Part shown: one piece after another, positions 1 to 10,264 of the stretch | How positions within the stretch are numbered: the first letter of the stretch is position 1 | Layout: the number at the start of each line of letters is the position of its first letter | Assembly: GCF_003234445.2 (NCBI RefSeq) | Contig: NZ_CP126269.1 | Coordinates: forward strand, 2,480,001-2,544,000 | From: Curtobacterium sp. MCLR17_036 | GTDB lineage: Bacteria > Actinomycetota > Actinomycetes > Actinomycetales > Microbacteriaceae | Length of the DNA stretch: 64,000 nt | Reading direction: 5' to 3' | Notes under the pieces: generated by a model | Told to the model about the DNA's origin: nothing | What the model saw: the letters and a program-made list of their open reading frames with translations, nothing else | Database searches by the model: none | Made by a program: the position numbers and the translations under genes

Positions 1-2
1 AC

Positions 3-683
3 GACGTGGTGCTGCACGACGTCTCCTTCCGCGTGCCGCGCGGATCACGGGTCGCGCTCGTGGGCCCGTCCGGCGCGGGCAAGTCGACGACCCTGTCGCT
101 CATCGAGCGCTTCTACGACCCAACCGAGGGGGTCATCCGCCTCGGCGGCATCGACGTCCGCGGCATGGACCGCGACGAGCTCCGCGCCCAGATCGGTTAC
201 GTCGAGCAGGACGCCCCGGTGCTCGCCGGCACCCTGCGCGCCAACCTGCTCCTCGGGTCGCCGAAGGCCTCCGAGGCCGACTGCGTCCGCGTGCTCGAGG
301 CCGTCAACCTCGGCGAGGTCCTGCACCGAGACCCCGCCGGCCTCGACGCCCAGGTGGGCGAGGACGGCGTGATGCTCTCCGGTGGCGAGCGCCAGCGGCT
401 CGCGATCGCCCGTGCACTGCTCGCCGCTCCCCCGATCCTGCTGCTCGACGAGTCGACGTCGTCGCTCGACGGCGTGAACGAGCAGAAGATGCGGCTCGCG
501 ATCGACGCCGTGGCCGAGGACCGCACACTCCTCGTGATCGCCCACCGCCTGTCGACCGTCGTCGACTCGGACGTCATCGTCGTGCTCGAGCACGGCCGGG
601 TCGTCGGCTCGGGCACGCACTCCGAGCTCGTCGAGTCGACGCCGCTGTACCGCGACCTGGCGAAGCACCAGCTCCTGGTGTGA
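3..683 (+). CDS. ABC transporter ATP-binding domain, C-terminal part of a truncated gene
   Basis: Only the last 226 codons are visible; the reading frame is open to the left edge. The fragment is a complete nucleotide-binding domain: Walker A GPSGAGKST near fragment residue 20, signature LSGGERQRLAIARAL near 124, Walker B ILLLDESTS near 146, and an H-loop IAHRLST near 180. The opening segment LHDVSFRVPRGSRVALVG is the normal start of an exporter-type nucleotide-binding domain that follows a membrane domain, so the full gene is probably an ABCB/MsbA-like half transporter whose membrane part lies outside the window. ATP hydrolysis at a dimer interface would drive export; the substrate cannot be inferred. 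A hairpin just after the stop closes the transcript. Confidence 0.9.
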   Translation, partial: DVVLHDVSFRVPRGSRVALVGPSGAGKSTTLSLIERFYDPTEGVIRLGGIDVRGMDRDELRAQIGYVEQDAPVLAGTLRANLLLGSPKASEADCVRVLEAVNLGEVLHRDPAGLDAQVGEDGVMLSGGERQRLAIARALLAAPPILLLDESTSSLDGVNEQKMRLAIDAVAEDRTLLVIAHRLSTVVDSDVIVVLEHGRVVGSGTHSELVESTPLYRDLAKHQLLV

Positions 684-692
684 CGGACTGAA

Positions 693-736
693 CCGGCACC
701 CGACCCGCCGCTCGGAGCGTGCGGGCCGGGTGCCGG
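693..736. terminator. Bidirectional hairpin between convergent genes
   Basis: The arms CCGGCACCCG and CGGGTGCCGG pair around a 24-base centre that itself contains a short CCG/CGG pairing. It sits between the stop of the ABC transporter (plus) and the stop of gabD (minus), 10 bases after the first stop, so it can serve both. No T-run follows, as is common in high-GC actinomycetes. Confidence 0.6.
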
Positions 737-764
737 CTCCTGGTCGTCGCGGTGTCGCTGCGCG

Positions 765-2291
765 CTAGGCGGCGAACGGGTCGGGCGTCAGCACGTACAC
801 GGACTCGAGGTACTCCTCGATGCCCTCGTGCGAACCCTCGCGCCCGAGCCCGGAGGACTTCACCCCGCCGAACGGGAACGCGGCGTTCGAGACGACACCG
901 GTGTTCAGGCCGATCATGCCCGTCTCGAGTCGCTCGGCCAGGCGCTGCCCCCGGCGCAGGTCCGCGGTGAAGGCGTAGGCGACGAGCCCGAACTCCGTGT
1001 CGTTGGCCAGGCGGATGCCCTCGTCCTCGGTCGCGAAGCGCGTGATCGAGACCACCGGTCCGAAGATCTCCGTGGTGAGGATGTCCGATCCCGGCCGGAC
1101 CTGGTCGAGCACCGTGGGCTCGTAGAACGTGCCCGGACGGTCGACGCGGTTCCCACCGACGACGAGCTCCGCGCCGCGCGCGACCGCGTCGTCGACGAGT
1201 CCGGCGGTCTTGTCGACGGCGCGGTCGTCGATGAGCGGGCCCATCGTCGTGCCGTCCTCGGTGCCGCGCCCGATGCGCAGCGCGCGCACCTTCTCGGTCA
1301 GGGCGGCCACGAACGCGTCGGCGATCCCCTCCTGCACGAAGAAGCGGTTCGCCGCCGTGCAGGCCTCGCCGACGTTGCGGAACTTCGCGAGCATCGCGGC
1401 GTCCACGGCGGCGTCGAGGTCCGCGTCGTCGAACACGATGAGCGGGGCGTTGCCGCCGAGCTCCATGCTCGTCTTGAGGACGTTGTCCGCGGCCTGCTTG
1501 AGCAGGGCCGAGCCGACCGGCGTCGAGCCGGTGAAGGTGAGCTTCCGGAGGCGGCGGTCCGCGATGATCGGCTCGGACAGGCCCTTGGCGTCGCTGGCCG
1601 GGACGACGTTGAGCACGCCGTCCGGCAGACCGGCCCGGCGGAAGAGCTCGACGAGGAACAGCGTGGTCAGCGGGGTGAGGTCCGCCGGCTTCACGACGAC
1701 GGTGCACCCGGCGGCCAGGGCGGGCCCGATCTTGCGGGTCGCCATGGCGAGCGGGAAGTTCCACGGGGTGATGGCGTAGACGGGACCGACGGGTCGCTTC
1801 AGCACGATGCCGCGGCCGGTGCCCTCGGGGTTCGTGCGGTAGTCGCCGCCGATGCGGACGGCTTCCTCGGAGAACCAGCGGAGGAACTCGCCGCCGTAGG
1901 TCACCTCGCCGCGGGACTCGGCGAGGGGCTTGCCCATCTCGAGGCTCATGAGGGCGGCGAGGTCGTCCTCGTGCTCGCGGACCAGGTCGAACGCCCGCCG
2001 CATGATGTCCGAGCGCTCGCGCGGCGCCGTCGACGCCCAGGCGTCCTGCGCGGCGACCGCCGCGTCGAGTGCGGCGATGCCGTCCTCGGGGGTCGCGTCG
2101 GCGACCTCGGCGAGGACCGCGCCGGTGGAGGGGTCGCGCACGGCGAAGGTCCCGCCGCCGGACGCGGCACGCCAGGTGCCGCCGATGAACAGGCCGGTCG
2201 GGACGCCCTGGACGGCGACGTGCTCGTCCGCGACGGTGGTGGTGCTGTCGGTGGTGCTGGTGCTGGTGCTGGTGCTGGTGGTGCTCGTCAC
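765..2291 (-). CDS. gabD: NAD(P)-dependent succinate-semialdehyde dehydrogenase family protein
   Basis: Aldehyde dehydrogenase of 508 residues that oxidises an aldehyde, probably succinate semialdehyde, to the acid in the cytoplasm (the last step of the GABA shunt). The catalytic set is complete: Asn178 in TPWNF, Glu277 in MELGGNAP and nucleophile Cys311 in GEACTAANR; the C-terminus carries PFGGVKSSGLGREGS, typical of the GabD/SSADH branch. The GTG start has a strong GGAGGAG eight bases upstream and overlaps the pncA stop in a GTGA, so translation is coupled. The first 20 residues are an unusual Ser/Thr-only tail encoded by a hexanucleotide repeat (about 2255-2280) and are not part of the fold. 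Substrate is inferred from family resemblance; a related aldehyde is possible. Confidence 0.85.
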   Translation of the reverse strand: MTSTTSTSTSTSTTDSTTTVADEHVAVQGVPTGLFIGGTWRAASGGGTFAVRDPSTGAVLAEVADATPEDGIAALDAAVAAQDAWASTAPRERSDIMRRAFDLVREHEDDLAALMSLEMGKPLAESRGEVTYGGEFLRWFSEEAVRIGGDYRTNPEGTGRGIVLKRPVGPVYAITPWNFPLAMATRKIGPALAAGCTVVVKPADLTPLTTLFLVELFRRAGLPDGVLNVVPASDAKGLSEPIIADRRLRKLTFTGSTPVGSALLKQAADNVLKTSMELGGNAPLIVFDDADLDAAVDAAMLAKFRNVGEACTAANRFFVQEGIADAFVAALTEKVRALRIGRGTEDGTTMGPLIDDRAVDKTAGLVDDAVARGAELVVGGNRVDRPGTFYEPTVLDQVRPGSDILTTEIFGPVVSITRFATEDEGIRLANDTEFGLVAYAFTADLRRGQRLAERLETGMIGLNTGVVSNAAFPFGGVKSSGLGREGSHEGIEEYLESVYVLTPDPFAA

Positions 2292-2908
2292 AGTTGTGCT
2301 CCTCCGGGGTTGGCGAGGCCTTCGTCCATGTCGCTGCGGTCGACGTGGCCGCCCGCAACGCGGATCTCCTCGAGCGCGCGGGTGCTGCGGTCGGCATCCA
2401 CCCCCGCGACGAGGTCGTCGTAGACGGCGACGTCCATGTCGGCCGCTCGGGCGTCGAGCGCCGATGCCCGCACGCAGTGGTCGGTGGTCAGGCCGACGAT
2501 GTCGATCGAGCGCACGCGGTGCTCGCGCAGCAGGTCGGGCAGGGCGACGCCGTCGGCGGTGTGCGCCTGGAACGCCGAGTAGTCCGGCTTGCCCTGGCCC
2601 TTGAAGACGTCGATGTCGATCGTCGTGGTGTCGAGGTCAGGGTGGTACGCCGCACCGGCGGTGTCGGCGACGCAGTGCACCGGCCACGTGTGCACGAAGT
2701 CGGGTCCGGACGGTCCGGCGAAGTGCCCGCCGTTGTCGTCGTCACCGTGGTGCCAGTCGCGCGAGCCGACGATGAGGTCGTACTCGTCGGCGTGCCGGCC
2801 GAGGAACGCGGAGATGCGCTTCGCGAGTGCCGCTCCCCCGCTCACCGCGAGGGCTCCCCCCTCGGTGAAGTCGTTCTGGACGTCGACGACGAGGAGTGCT
2901 CTTGCCAT
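2288..2908 (-). CDS. pncA: Nicotinamidase (isochorismatase family)
   Basis: A 206-residue cysteine hydrolase that deamidates nicotinamide to nicotinate for NAD salvage. The expected triad is present: Asp9 in VDVQNDF, Lys103 in VFKGQGKPDYSAF and Cys145 in TTDHCVRASA. A metal-binding group lies around Asp51-His53 and His62 (SRDWHH...GGH). The ATG is preceded by GGATGG at a short distance and follows the dacB stop by 23 bases; the TGA overlaps the gabD start. The order dacB-pncA-gabD on one strand with such tight spacing suggests a single transcript, although the three functions are not obviously related. The Phe-Lys-Gly-Gln motif around the lysine supports nicotinamidase rather than an isochorismatase. 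Confidence 0.88.
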   Translation of the reverse strand: MARALLVVDVQNDFTEGGALAVSGGAALAKRISAFLGRHADEYDLIVGSRDWHHGDDDNGGHFAGPSGPDFVHTWPVHCVADTAGAAYHPDLDTTTIDIDVFKGQGKPDYSAFQAHTADGVALPDLLREHRVRSIDIVGLTTDHCVRASALDARAADMDVAVYDDLVAGVDADRSTRALEEIRVAGGHVDRSDMDEGLANPGGAQL

Positions 2909-2931
2909 GGACCCATCCAACACCCGGTGCC

Positions 2932-4440
2932 CTACGACGCGGTGAGCTTGCTCCCGCACGAGTAGGTGGCCGCGGTGACCGCGTCGAGCGCCGGCAACGC
3001 GGCGGCGCGCGACGATCCGATGGCGTAGAAGGCGAAGGTGAGCCGGGACCCGTCCGCCGCGTCGATGTACCCACCGAGCGTGTTGGCGCTGTCGATCCAC
3101 CCGGTCTTCGCGTGCACCTTGCCGCGCGCCACGGCGTTCGCCCCGGTGAACCGGCTGGCGAGGGTTCCCGACACCCCGGCGACCGGCAGCGTGTTCGCGA
3201 GCGTGCCGAGGCCCTTCGCGCCCGCGGCGACCTGGACCATGAGGTGGGCGACGAACTCCGGCGACACCGCGTTCGCGGCGCTCTCGCCCGAGCCGTCCTT
3301 GATGACGATGCCGGCCGGGTCGACGCCGTACGAGCGGAGCGCCGACTGGTAGACGCCGGTGAGCGAGGCCGCCGACCCGTTCGCGCCGGACTCCTTCGAC
3401 GACACCCGCGCGAGCATCTCGGCCAGGGTGTTGTCGGAGTTCGGGATCATCTGCCCGATGAGCGTGGACACCGGCTGCGACGACACCGACGCGATGGTGT
3501 CCGAGCTCGTGGTCGCCCGCTTGACGATCTGCGCCGATGCCGCCCCCGCGACCCCGGCGTTCGCGAGCGCGGTGCGGAAGGCGGCTCCGGCTCGGCCGAC
3601 CGGGTCCTCGGAACGGGGCGACGTCGCCGCTGCGGGGTTCGCGCGGTCGCCGTCGACCATGAGCGCCGTGACCTCCGGCTGGTAGCCGATGGTGCGCTCG
3701 GACACCGGCCAGGTCGGGTCCCAGGCGTCCGCGTCGCTCCAGTACGAGTCGTCGGTCACGATCGTGGTCACCGGGGTGGAGCCGACCTTCGCCTTGACCT
3801 GCTGGGCGAGCTGTGCGAGCGTCGGTGCGCCCGGGTAGACGGTGCCGGCCCCCGCGGACAGCGTTGCGTCGCCGTGTCCGACGAGGGCGATCGTGCCCGC
3901 CGACTCGCGGGTCACGGTGGTGGGGATGCGGTGGTCGCCCCCGAGCACGGCCAGGGCCGTCGCGCTGGTGAGGGTCTTCATGACGCTGCCGGTCTGCGCC
4001 GGTCGCTCGCCGTGCTTCGAGAACAGGACCTCGCCGGTCTTCGCGTCCATGACGTAGCCCTCGAAGTCGCCGAGCCCGGGTGCCGACGCCGCCGTGGCGA
4101 TCGAGCAGGTGCGCAGCGGGGCCGGGGTCGCGGGACTGTCCGGGACGGCACGGGCGGTCGGTGTCGCGGTCGGGCTCGGCGTCCCCGGCGGCCGCGTGGT
4201 CGCGGTCCGGCTCGGGGCGGACGACGGGCTCGACGTCGGGGCGGGCCCGGCGGTCGTCCGGGCCGGCTGGGTCATCGCGGAGGCGACCGCGACGGCCCCG
4301 CCGGAGCCGACCACCAGCACGGCGGCGAGCCCACAGGCGATCCACGGGACCGGTCGCCTGGCCGCGGAGGCACGCGCCCTCGCGACGGCGGCGCGGAGGC
4401 GCTCCGGGACGGACGACGGGGTGGGCTGCGGCTCGGACAT
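2932..4440 (-). CDS. dacB: D-alanyl-D-alanine carboxypeptidase/endopeptidase, PBP4 type
   Basis: Serine peptidase of 502 residues acting on peptidoglycan stem peptides outside the membrane. A cytoplasmic tail (1-30) is followed by one hydrophobic anchor (31-53) and a Pro/Ser/Thr-rich linker to about residue 110. All three penicillin-binding motifs are present: SVMK (Ser152-Lys155), SDN (335-337) and KTG (445-447), with the long insertion between the first two that marks the PBP4/DacB family. Family members trim pentapeptides and cut cross-links during wall remodelling. No ribosome-binding site precedes the ATG; instead a TAGGAT hexamer lies seven bases upstream, suggesting a leaderless message. 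First gene of a dacB-pncA-gabD run. Confidence 0.92.
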   Translation of the reverse strand: MSEPQPTPSSVPERLRAAVARARASAARRPVPWIACGLAAVLVVGSGGAVAVASAMTQPARTTAGPAPTSSPSSAPSRTATTRPPGTPSPTATPTARAVPDSPATPAPLRTCSIATAASAPGLGDFEGYVMDAKTGEVLFSKHGERPAQTGSVMKTLTSATALAVLGGDHRIPTTVTRESAGTIALVGHGDATLSAGAGTVYPGAPTLAQLAQQVKAKVGSTPVTTIVTDDSYWSDADAWDPTWPVSERTIGYQPEVTALMVDGDRANPAAATSPRSEDPVGRAGAAFRTALANAGVAGAASAQIVKRATTSSDTIASVSSQPVSTLIGQMIPNSDNTLAEMLARVSSKESGANGSAASLTGVYQSALRSYGVDPAGIVIKDGSGESAANAVSPEFVAHLMVQVAAGAKGLGTLANTLPVAGVSGTLASRFTGANAVARGKVHAKTGWIDSANTLGGYIDAADGSRLTFAFYAIGSSRAAALPALDAVTAATYSCGSKLTAS

Positions 4441-4447
4441 CGCGACG

Positions 4448-4453
4448 ATCCTA
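4448..4453 (-). promoter_or_regulatory. Putative -10 element (TAGGAT) of dacB, leaderless spacing
   Basis: TAGGAT on the minus strand ends seven bases before the dacB ATG, so transcription would start at or next to the start codon. No Shine-Dalgarno sequence is present. Confidence 0.55.
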
Positions 4454-4512
4454 CGGAAGTGCGGCAGGAGCCTCCAGGCCGAGCGCCCGATCCGTGTGCG
4501 GGGTGAGCCGGC

Positions 4513-5508
4513 TCACGCGGCGTCGGGTGGGCCGTCGGCCGCGTAGCGGACGCCCACCTGGCGGCGCGCCTCGTCCATGAGGGCCATGATCGCGACGGTC
4601 TCGTCGGGGTCCATCGGGCCGCCGTCGTGGACGCCCGAGGTGACCATCGCCTCGAAGGCACGCGCCTCGTGCGCGTAGCCGGTGAGCTCCTCGCGTCCGT
4701 CGAACTCCTCGACCACCTCGCCGTCGGCGTCGCGGATCCGCCACGTCGTCGGGGTGTACCAGGTCGCGTCGATGTCGATGCGCCCGGACTCGCCGATCAC
4801 CGACGCGGTGTTCGGGCTCCGCAGGTCCATGCCGAAGTGCAGCATCGACTGCGCGCCGCCCTCGTGGGTGAGCACCAGGCCCATCTGCGTGTCGACGCCC
4901 TGGTCGCTCAGCGTGCCGGCCGCGGCGACGGCCGTCGGGACCCCGAGCACGTCGACCGCGAACGAGACCGGGTAGATCCCGAGGTCGAGCAGGGCACCAC
5001 CGCCGAGCGCCGGGTCCCGCAGCCGGTGACCGGGGTCGGTGGGGAGCGCCTGGTGGTGCGTCGCCTCGACGAGCACCGGCCGGCCGATGCGCCCCTCGGC
5101 GAGGGCCTGCCGGATCATCGCCGCCTGCGGCAGGAACCGGGTCCACATCGCCTCCGTCACCGCGACCCCGGCGGTGCGGGCGGCGTCGACCACCGCTCGT
5201 GCCTCGGCCGCGGTGATCGTGAAGGCCTTCTCCACCAGGACGTGCTTGCCGGCCGCGATCGCGAGCAGGGCGTCCTCGGCGTGCCGCGCGTGCGGCGTCG
5301 CGACGTACACGGCGTCGACGGCGTCGTCGCCGACGAGGTCCGCGTAGGAACCGTGCGCGCGTGGGATCCCGAACTCGGCAGCGAAGGCGTCGGCCGCCTG
5401 CTGTGTCCTGCTGCCGACCGCGACGAACTCGACCCCCGCGGCGACGCAGTCGCCCACGAAGGACCGTGCGATGCCGCCCGTACCGATGACTCCCCAGCGA
5501 ACCGTCAT
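4513..5508 (-). CDS. Gfo/Idh/MocA family oxidoreductase
   Basis: NAD(P)-dependent oxidoreductase of 331 residues. The N-terminal Rossmann fold shows GVIGTGGIA (residues 7-14) and the family motif VEKAF with Glu93-Lys94, where the lysine is catalytic; the C-terminal alpha/beta domain has the expected ALLDLGIYPVSFA segment found in dehydrogenases of sugars or trans-dihydrodiols. Substrates in this family are usually cyclic polyols or sugars, but the sequence does not identify one here. The gene stands alone between dacB (same strand) and the divergent phosphatase. A weak TAGACA hexamer lies six bases before the ATG, a poorer version of the leaderless pattern seen elsewhere. Confidence 0.85.
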   Translation of the reverse strand: MTVRWGVIGTGGIARSFVGDCVAAGVEFVAVGSRTQQAADAFAAEFGIPRAHGSYADLVGDDAVDAVYVATPHARHAEDALLAIAAGKHVLVEKAFTITAAEARAVVDAARTAGVAVTEAMWTRFLPQAAMIRQALAEGRIGRPVLVEATHHQALPTDPGHRLRDPALGGGALLDLGIYPVSFAVDVLGVPTAVAAAGTLSDQGVDTQMGLVLTHEGGAQSMLHFGMDLRSPNTASVIGESGRIDIDATWYTPTTWRIRDADGEVVEEFDGREELTGYAHEARAFEAMVTSGVHDGGPMDPDETVAIMALMDEARRQVGVRYAADGPPDAA

Positions 5509-5663
5509 GCACTCTGTCTACCAGGGTGCCCGGGGCGGAGCCGGACGGACCGGGTGTCCGATCCGGGCAGACGGTCTGGACGACGGGTCCGGGGAGCACT
5601 ACCGTTCTGCTCGACCCCCGGACGGGGGCCGTCTCCCCCGAGTCGAAGGTCTGCAGGTCGCCG

Positions 5664-7961
<2,298 letters not shown>

Positions 7962-8189
7962 GACGACCTCCAGTGCTGCGAGCCTCGGAGCACCATGCTG
8001 CCGCGCACCGCGCACTCCGGGTCAGCCCCAGAACGGGGACCGGCGACGCATCGATCCGGATCGGTCCGCCTGGCCCGGCGGGCGACCCGCCCGGACCCGA
8101 CCCGAACGGGTCCGGACGGGGCCTTCCCTGATCCCGTTACACCAGGTGTTCGGAGACCGGGGTGGTCCGGATTGGTCGGAGCGGTCGCA

Positions 8190-8230
8190 GTGTGCCCGCG
8201 CTGACGTTCGGGTCGACGACGCGGGCACAC
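8190..8230. terminator. Perfect 11-bp hairpin in an otherwise empty 338-base spacer
   Basis: GTGTGCCCGCG and CGCGGGCACAC pair perfectly around 19 bases. It lies between the stop of the SGNH hydrolase and the start of the BLUF gene, so it probably ends the hydrolase transcript. Nothing else is recognisable between 7962 and 8299. Confidence 0.5.
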
Positions 8231-8299
8231 CCGTAACGGGTCAGAACGACCGGACTGATTCGGAGCACTGCCCGTCGCGGATTGGGGTCGCCCGTCGGA

Positions 8300-9145
8300 C
8301 TACGACGACGCGCCGTTCGCGGCGATGTGGATGGCCGCCTGCATCCGCTGCGCGGCGCGCTTCGAGACCGCGACGGTCGGGTGCACACCGTCGAGCGTCT
8401 TGCTCTGGTTCCAGCCGCCGTCCAGACGGCGGACCGAGGCCCACGGGTCGGCGAACAACCACCCGTGGTCCGCTGCCAGTCCCTGCAGGTCACGGTTCAG
8501 CACCGCGCCCGAGGCACGCCGGTTCAACTGCTTCTTCTTGCCGTACTTCGTGATGTTCGACGGAGCGATCGCGGCGATGACGACGTGCCGCGCGCCGACC
8601 TTCTGGACGATCTGCACGATGCGCGACTGGATCTGCTTGCTCGTGTAGGTGTAGCGCAGGTCGTTCGTCCCGGCCATCACGACCAGCACGTCGGCATCCC
8701 GCGGCGCCGCCGCCTTGAGGATCGCGGTGGTGGTACCGCCGCCGATCGTCACACCGCCGGTCATGCTGATGGCGGGGTCGCGCAGCTGCAGCGCCCACGA
8801 GTCCTTCATCTGCGTGAGCGAGTCGCCGGCGACGGTCACGGTGATCGGACCGGGGGCAGGCGTCGGAGTCGGGATCGCTGTCGCGGTGGGCACCGTGCGC
8901 GGCGCGGCGCCGGTCGGGGTGCCGCCGGTCGGCGCAGCCGGCGCTGTCGTCGCGGAGGCGGCGGGCGCGGTCGGCGCAGCGGGCACCGGCGCCCCCGCAG
9001 CCGTCGCGGCTGCGGGTGTCGCCGTCACCGTGGCGGTCGGCGCTCCCGCGGCTTCGGCAGACTGCGGGGCCGTCGCGATCAGTGCCCCTCCGAGGGCGAC
9101 TGCTGCCGATGCAGCGACGAGGGAGACGAAGCGGGAGTACTGCAC
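8300..9145 (-). CDS. Secreted SGNH/GDSL hydrolase
   Basis: A 281-residue exported esterase-like protein. A signal peptide (1-33, ending SAEAAG) is followed by about 65 residues of Ala/Pro/Thr-rich linker and then the SGNH fold from residue 100. The catalytic blocks are GDS with Ser109, a Gly region around 131-137, AGTND with Asn161, and DGVHPT with Asp252/His255. Such enzymes remove acyl or acetyl groups from polysaccharides or lipids; the substrate is not evident. The GTG start has GGAAAG about eight bases upstream, and a TAGGGT on the same strand at 9178-9183 is a plausible -10. The gene is on its own, closed by the hairpin downstream. Confidence 0.87.
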   Translation of the reverse strand: MQYSRFVSLVAASAAVALGGALIATAPQSAEAAGAPTATVTATPAAATAAGAPVPAAPTAPAASATTAPAAPTGGTPTGAAPRTVPTATAIPTPTPAPGPITVTVAGDSLTQMKDSWALQLRDPAISMTGGVTIGGGTTTAILKAAAPRDADVLVVMAGTNDLRYTYTSKQIQSRIVQIVQKVGARHVVIAAIAPSNITKYGKKKQLNRRASGAVLNRDLQGLAADHGWLFADPWASVRRLDGGWNQSKTLDGVHPTVAVSKRAAQRMQAAIHIAANGASS

Positions 9146-9258
9146 GTGGAGCTCTTTCCGTTGGACGACCGTCCGACCCTACCGAAGACGTGACGGTTGC
9201 TCGGACCCCCGAACGAGGGGCGGCACGTGTCGGGCAGGAGACGCTCGACCGGGAACAC

Positions 9259-9302
9259 CGAAGGGCCCTGATCTGCGGCTGGACGCTGATCGGGGCCCTT
9301 CG
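9259..9302 (-). terminator. Terminator hairpin of tRNA-Thr
   Basis: A 15-bp stem with one G-T pair (CGAAGGGCCCTGATC against GATCGGGGCCCTTCG) and a 14-base loop lies immediately beyond the 3' end of the tRNA. The same AAGGGCCC core is reused in the tRNA-Ser terminator in this window. Confidence 0.65.
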
Positions 9303-9305
9303 TGG

Positions 9306-9381
9306 TGGAGCCGCCTGTCGGAATCGAACCGACGACCTATTCATTACGAGTGAATCGCTCTACCGACTGAGCTAAGGCGGC
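9306..9381 (-). tRNA. tRNA-Thr (anticodon CGT)
   Basis: The cloverleaf is complete: acceptor GCCGCCT paired with AGGCGGC, D arm TTAGCTCAGTCGGTAGAGC, anticodon stem ATTCA/TGAAT with loop CTCGTAA giving CGT, and T arm GTCGGTTCGATTCCGAC. The CCA end is encoded. The CGU anticodon reads ACG. Confidence 0.95.
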
Positions 9382-9425
9382 GGACGCTCCGTCTCCGGAG
9401 CGGCACGGTCAATGACTATACAGGC

Positions 9426-10061
9426 TCAGACGAGCGAACGCGAAACGAGCACGCCGAGCTCCGCGAACGAGCGCTGCAGCTCGTCGACGAGGTCCGTGCC
9501 CGTCTCGGAAGCCGACCACTCCCACCACGCGTGCCGCAGCGCGGCCAGCGCGACGGACGACACCAGGCCGGCCCGCCGCCGCAACGCGTCCGCGTCGGCG
9601 GCGAACCCCGGGTCGTCGCGTTCCAACCGTCGCACGACCGCGGCCTGGATCGCTCCCTGGAACTCGCGCATCGACTCCATGCGTCGGCTGAACAGCTCGG
9701 GGTTGGCCCGCAGCACCTGCTGCCGCTCGGCGACGAGCCCCCGCTCCTCGACGAGCTCGCGTGCCGAGTGCACGAGCAGCGCCCCGAGGTCGGCCAGCAC
9801 GTCGCCGACCGGTCCGCCGTCGACGAACGTCCGCAGCGACTCGTCATCCGGCAGCCGCGGGTCGTCGCCGAGGATCGCCTGCTCCTTGCTCGGGAAGTAG
9901 TTGAAGAACGTCCGCGAGGACACGTCCGCACGCCGCGAGATCCCCTCTACGGTGACGGCGCCGAGCCCGTCCTCGAGCGCGATGCGGAGCGCGGCCTGCT
10001 GGATCGCACGGCGGGTGGCGCGGCGCTTGCGCTCGCGCAGGCCGGGTTCGGCATCGGGCAT
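9426..10061 (-). CDS. TetR/AcrR family transcriptional regulator
   Basis: A 211-residue repressor-type protein. Residues 10-60 form the TetR helix-turn-helix (KRRATRRAIQQAALRIALEDG then VTVEGISRRADVSSRTFFNYFPSKEQAIL); the rest is a variable, helical ligand-binding and dimerisation domain that does not reveal the ligand. No ribosome-binding site precedes the ATG; a GACAAT hexamer sits six bases upstream, fitting a leaderless start. Directly behind that promoter are three 16-bp palindromic repeats spaced 29 bp apart, good candidates for its own operator. Neighbours (tRNA-Thr and holB) do not suggest a target gene, so autoregulation and action elsewhere are both possible. Confidence 0.87.
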   Translation of the reverse strand: MPDAEPGLRERKRRATRRAIQQAALRIALEDGLGAVTVEGISRRADVSSRTFFNYFPSKEQAILGDDPRLPDDESLRTFVDGGPVGDVLADLGALLVHSARELVEERGLVAERQQVLRANPELFSRRMESMREFQGAIQAAVVRRLERDDPGFAADADALRRRAGLVSSVALAALRHAWWEWSASETGTDLVDELQRSFAELGVLVSRSLV

Positions 10062-10132
10062 GCCGGAATTGTCGCATGCGGTGCTCGCCGGTCACCGTCG
10101 GGTCGGCCGGGAGGCCCGTCCGGCGTCCGCCA

Positions 10133-10206
10133 CGCACCGCGCGGTCCGGCGGGTGTCGCCGCGCATCGTGCGGTCCGGTGGGTAGCACCACGCACCGTGC
10201 GGTGCG
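10133..10206. repeat. Three 16-bp palindromic repeats with exact 29-bp period upstream of tetR
   Basis: Copies begin at 10133, 10162 and 10191. The best copy, CGCACCGTGCGGTGCG, has perfect 7-base arms around TG; the other two have one or two changes. Each is followed by a related TCCGGYGGGT block. They lie between the holB stop and the tetR promoter and look like repressor sites. Confidence 0.65.
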
Positions 10207-10264
10207 ATCCGGCGGGTGGCCGCGTTCGGCCCCGCCGGCGTGCCCCCGGCTCCGGCCCAGTCGG

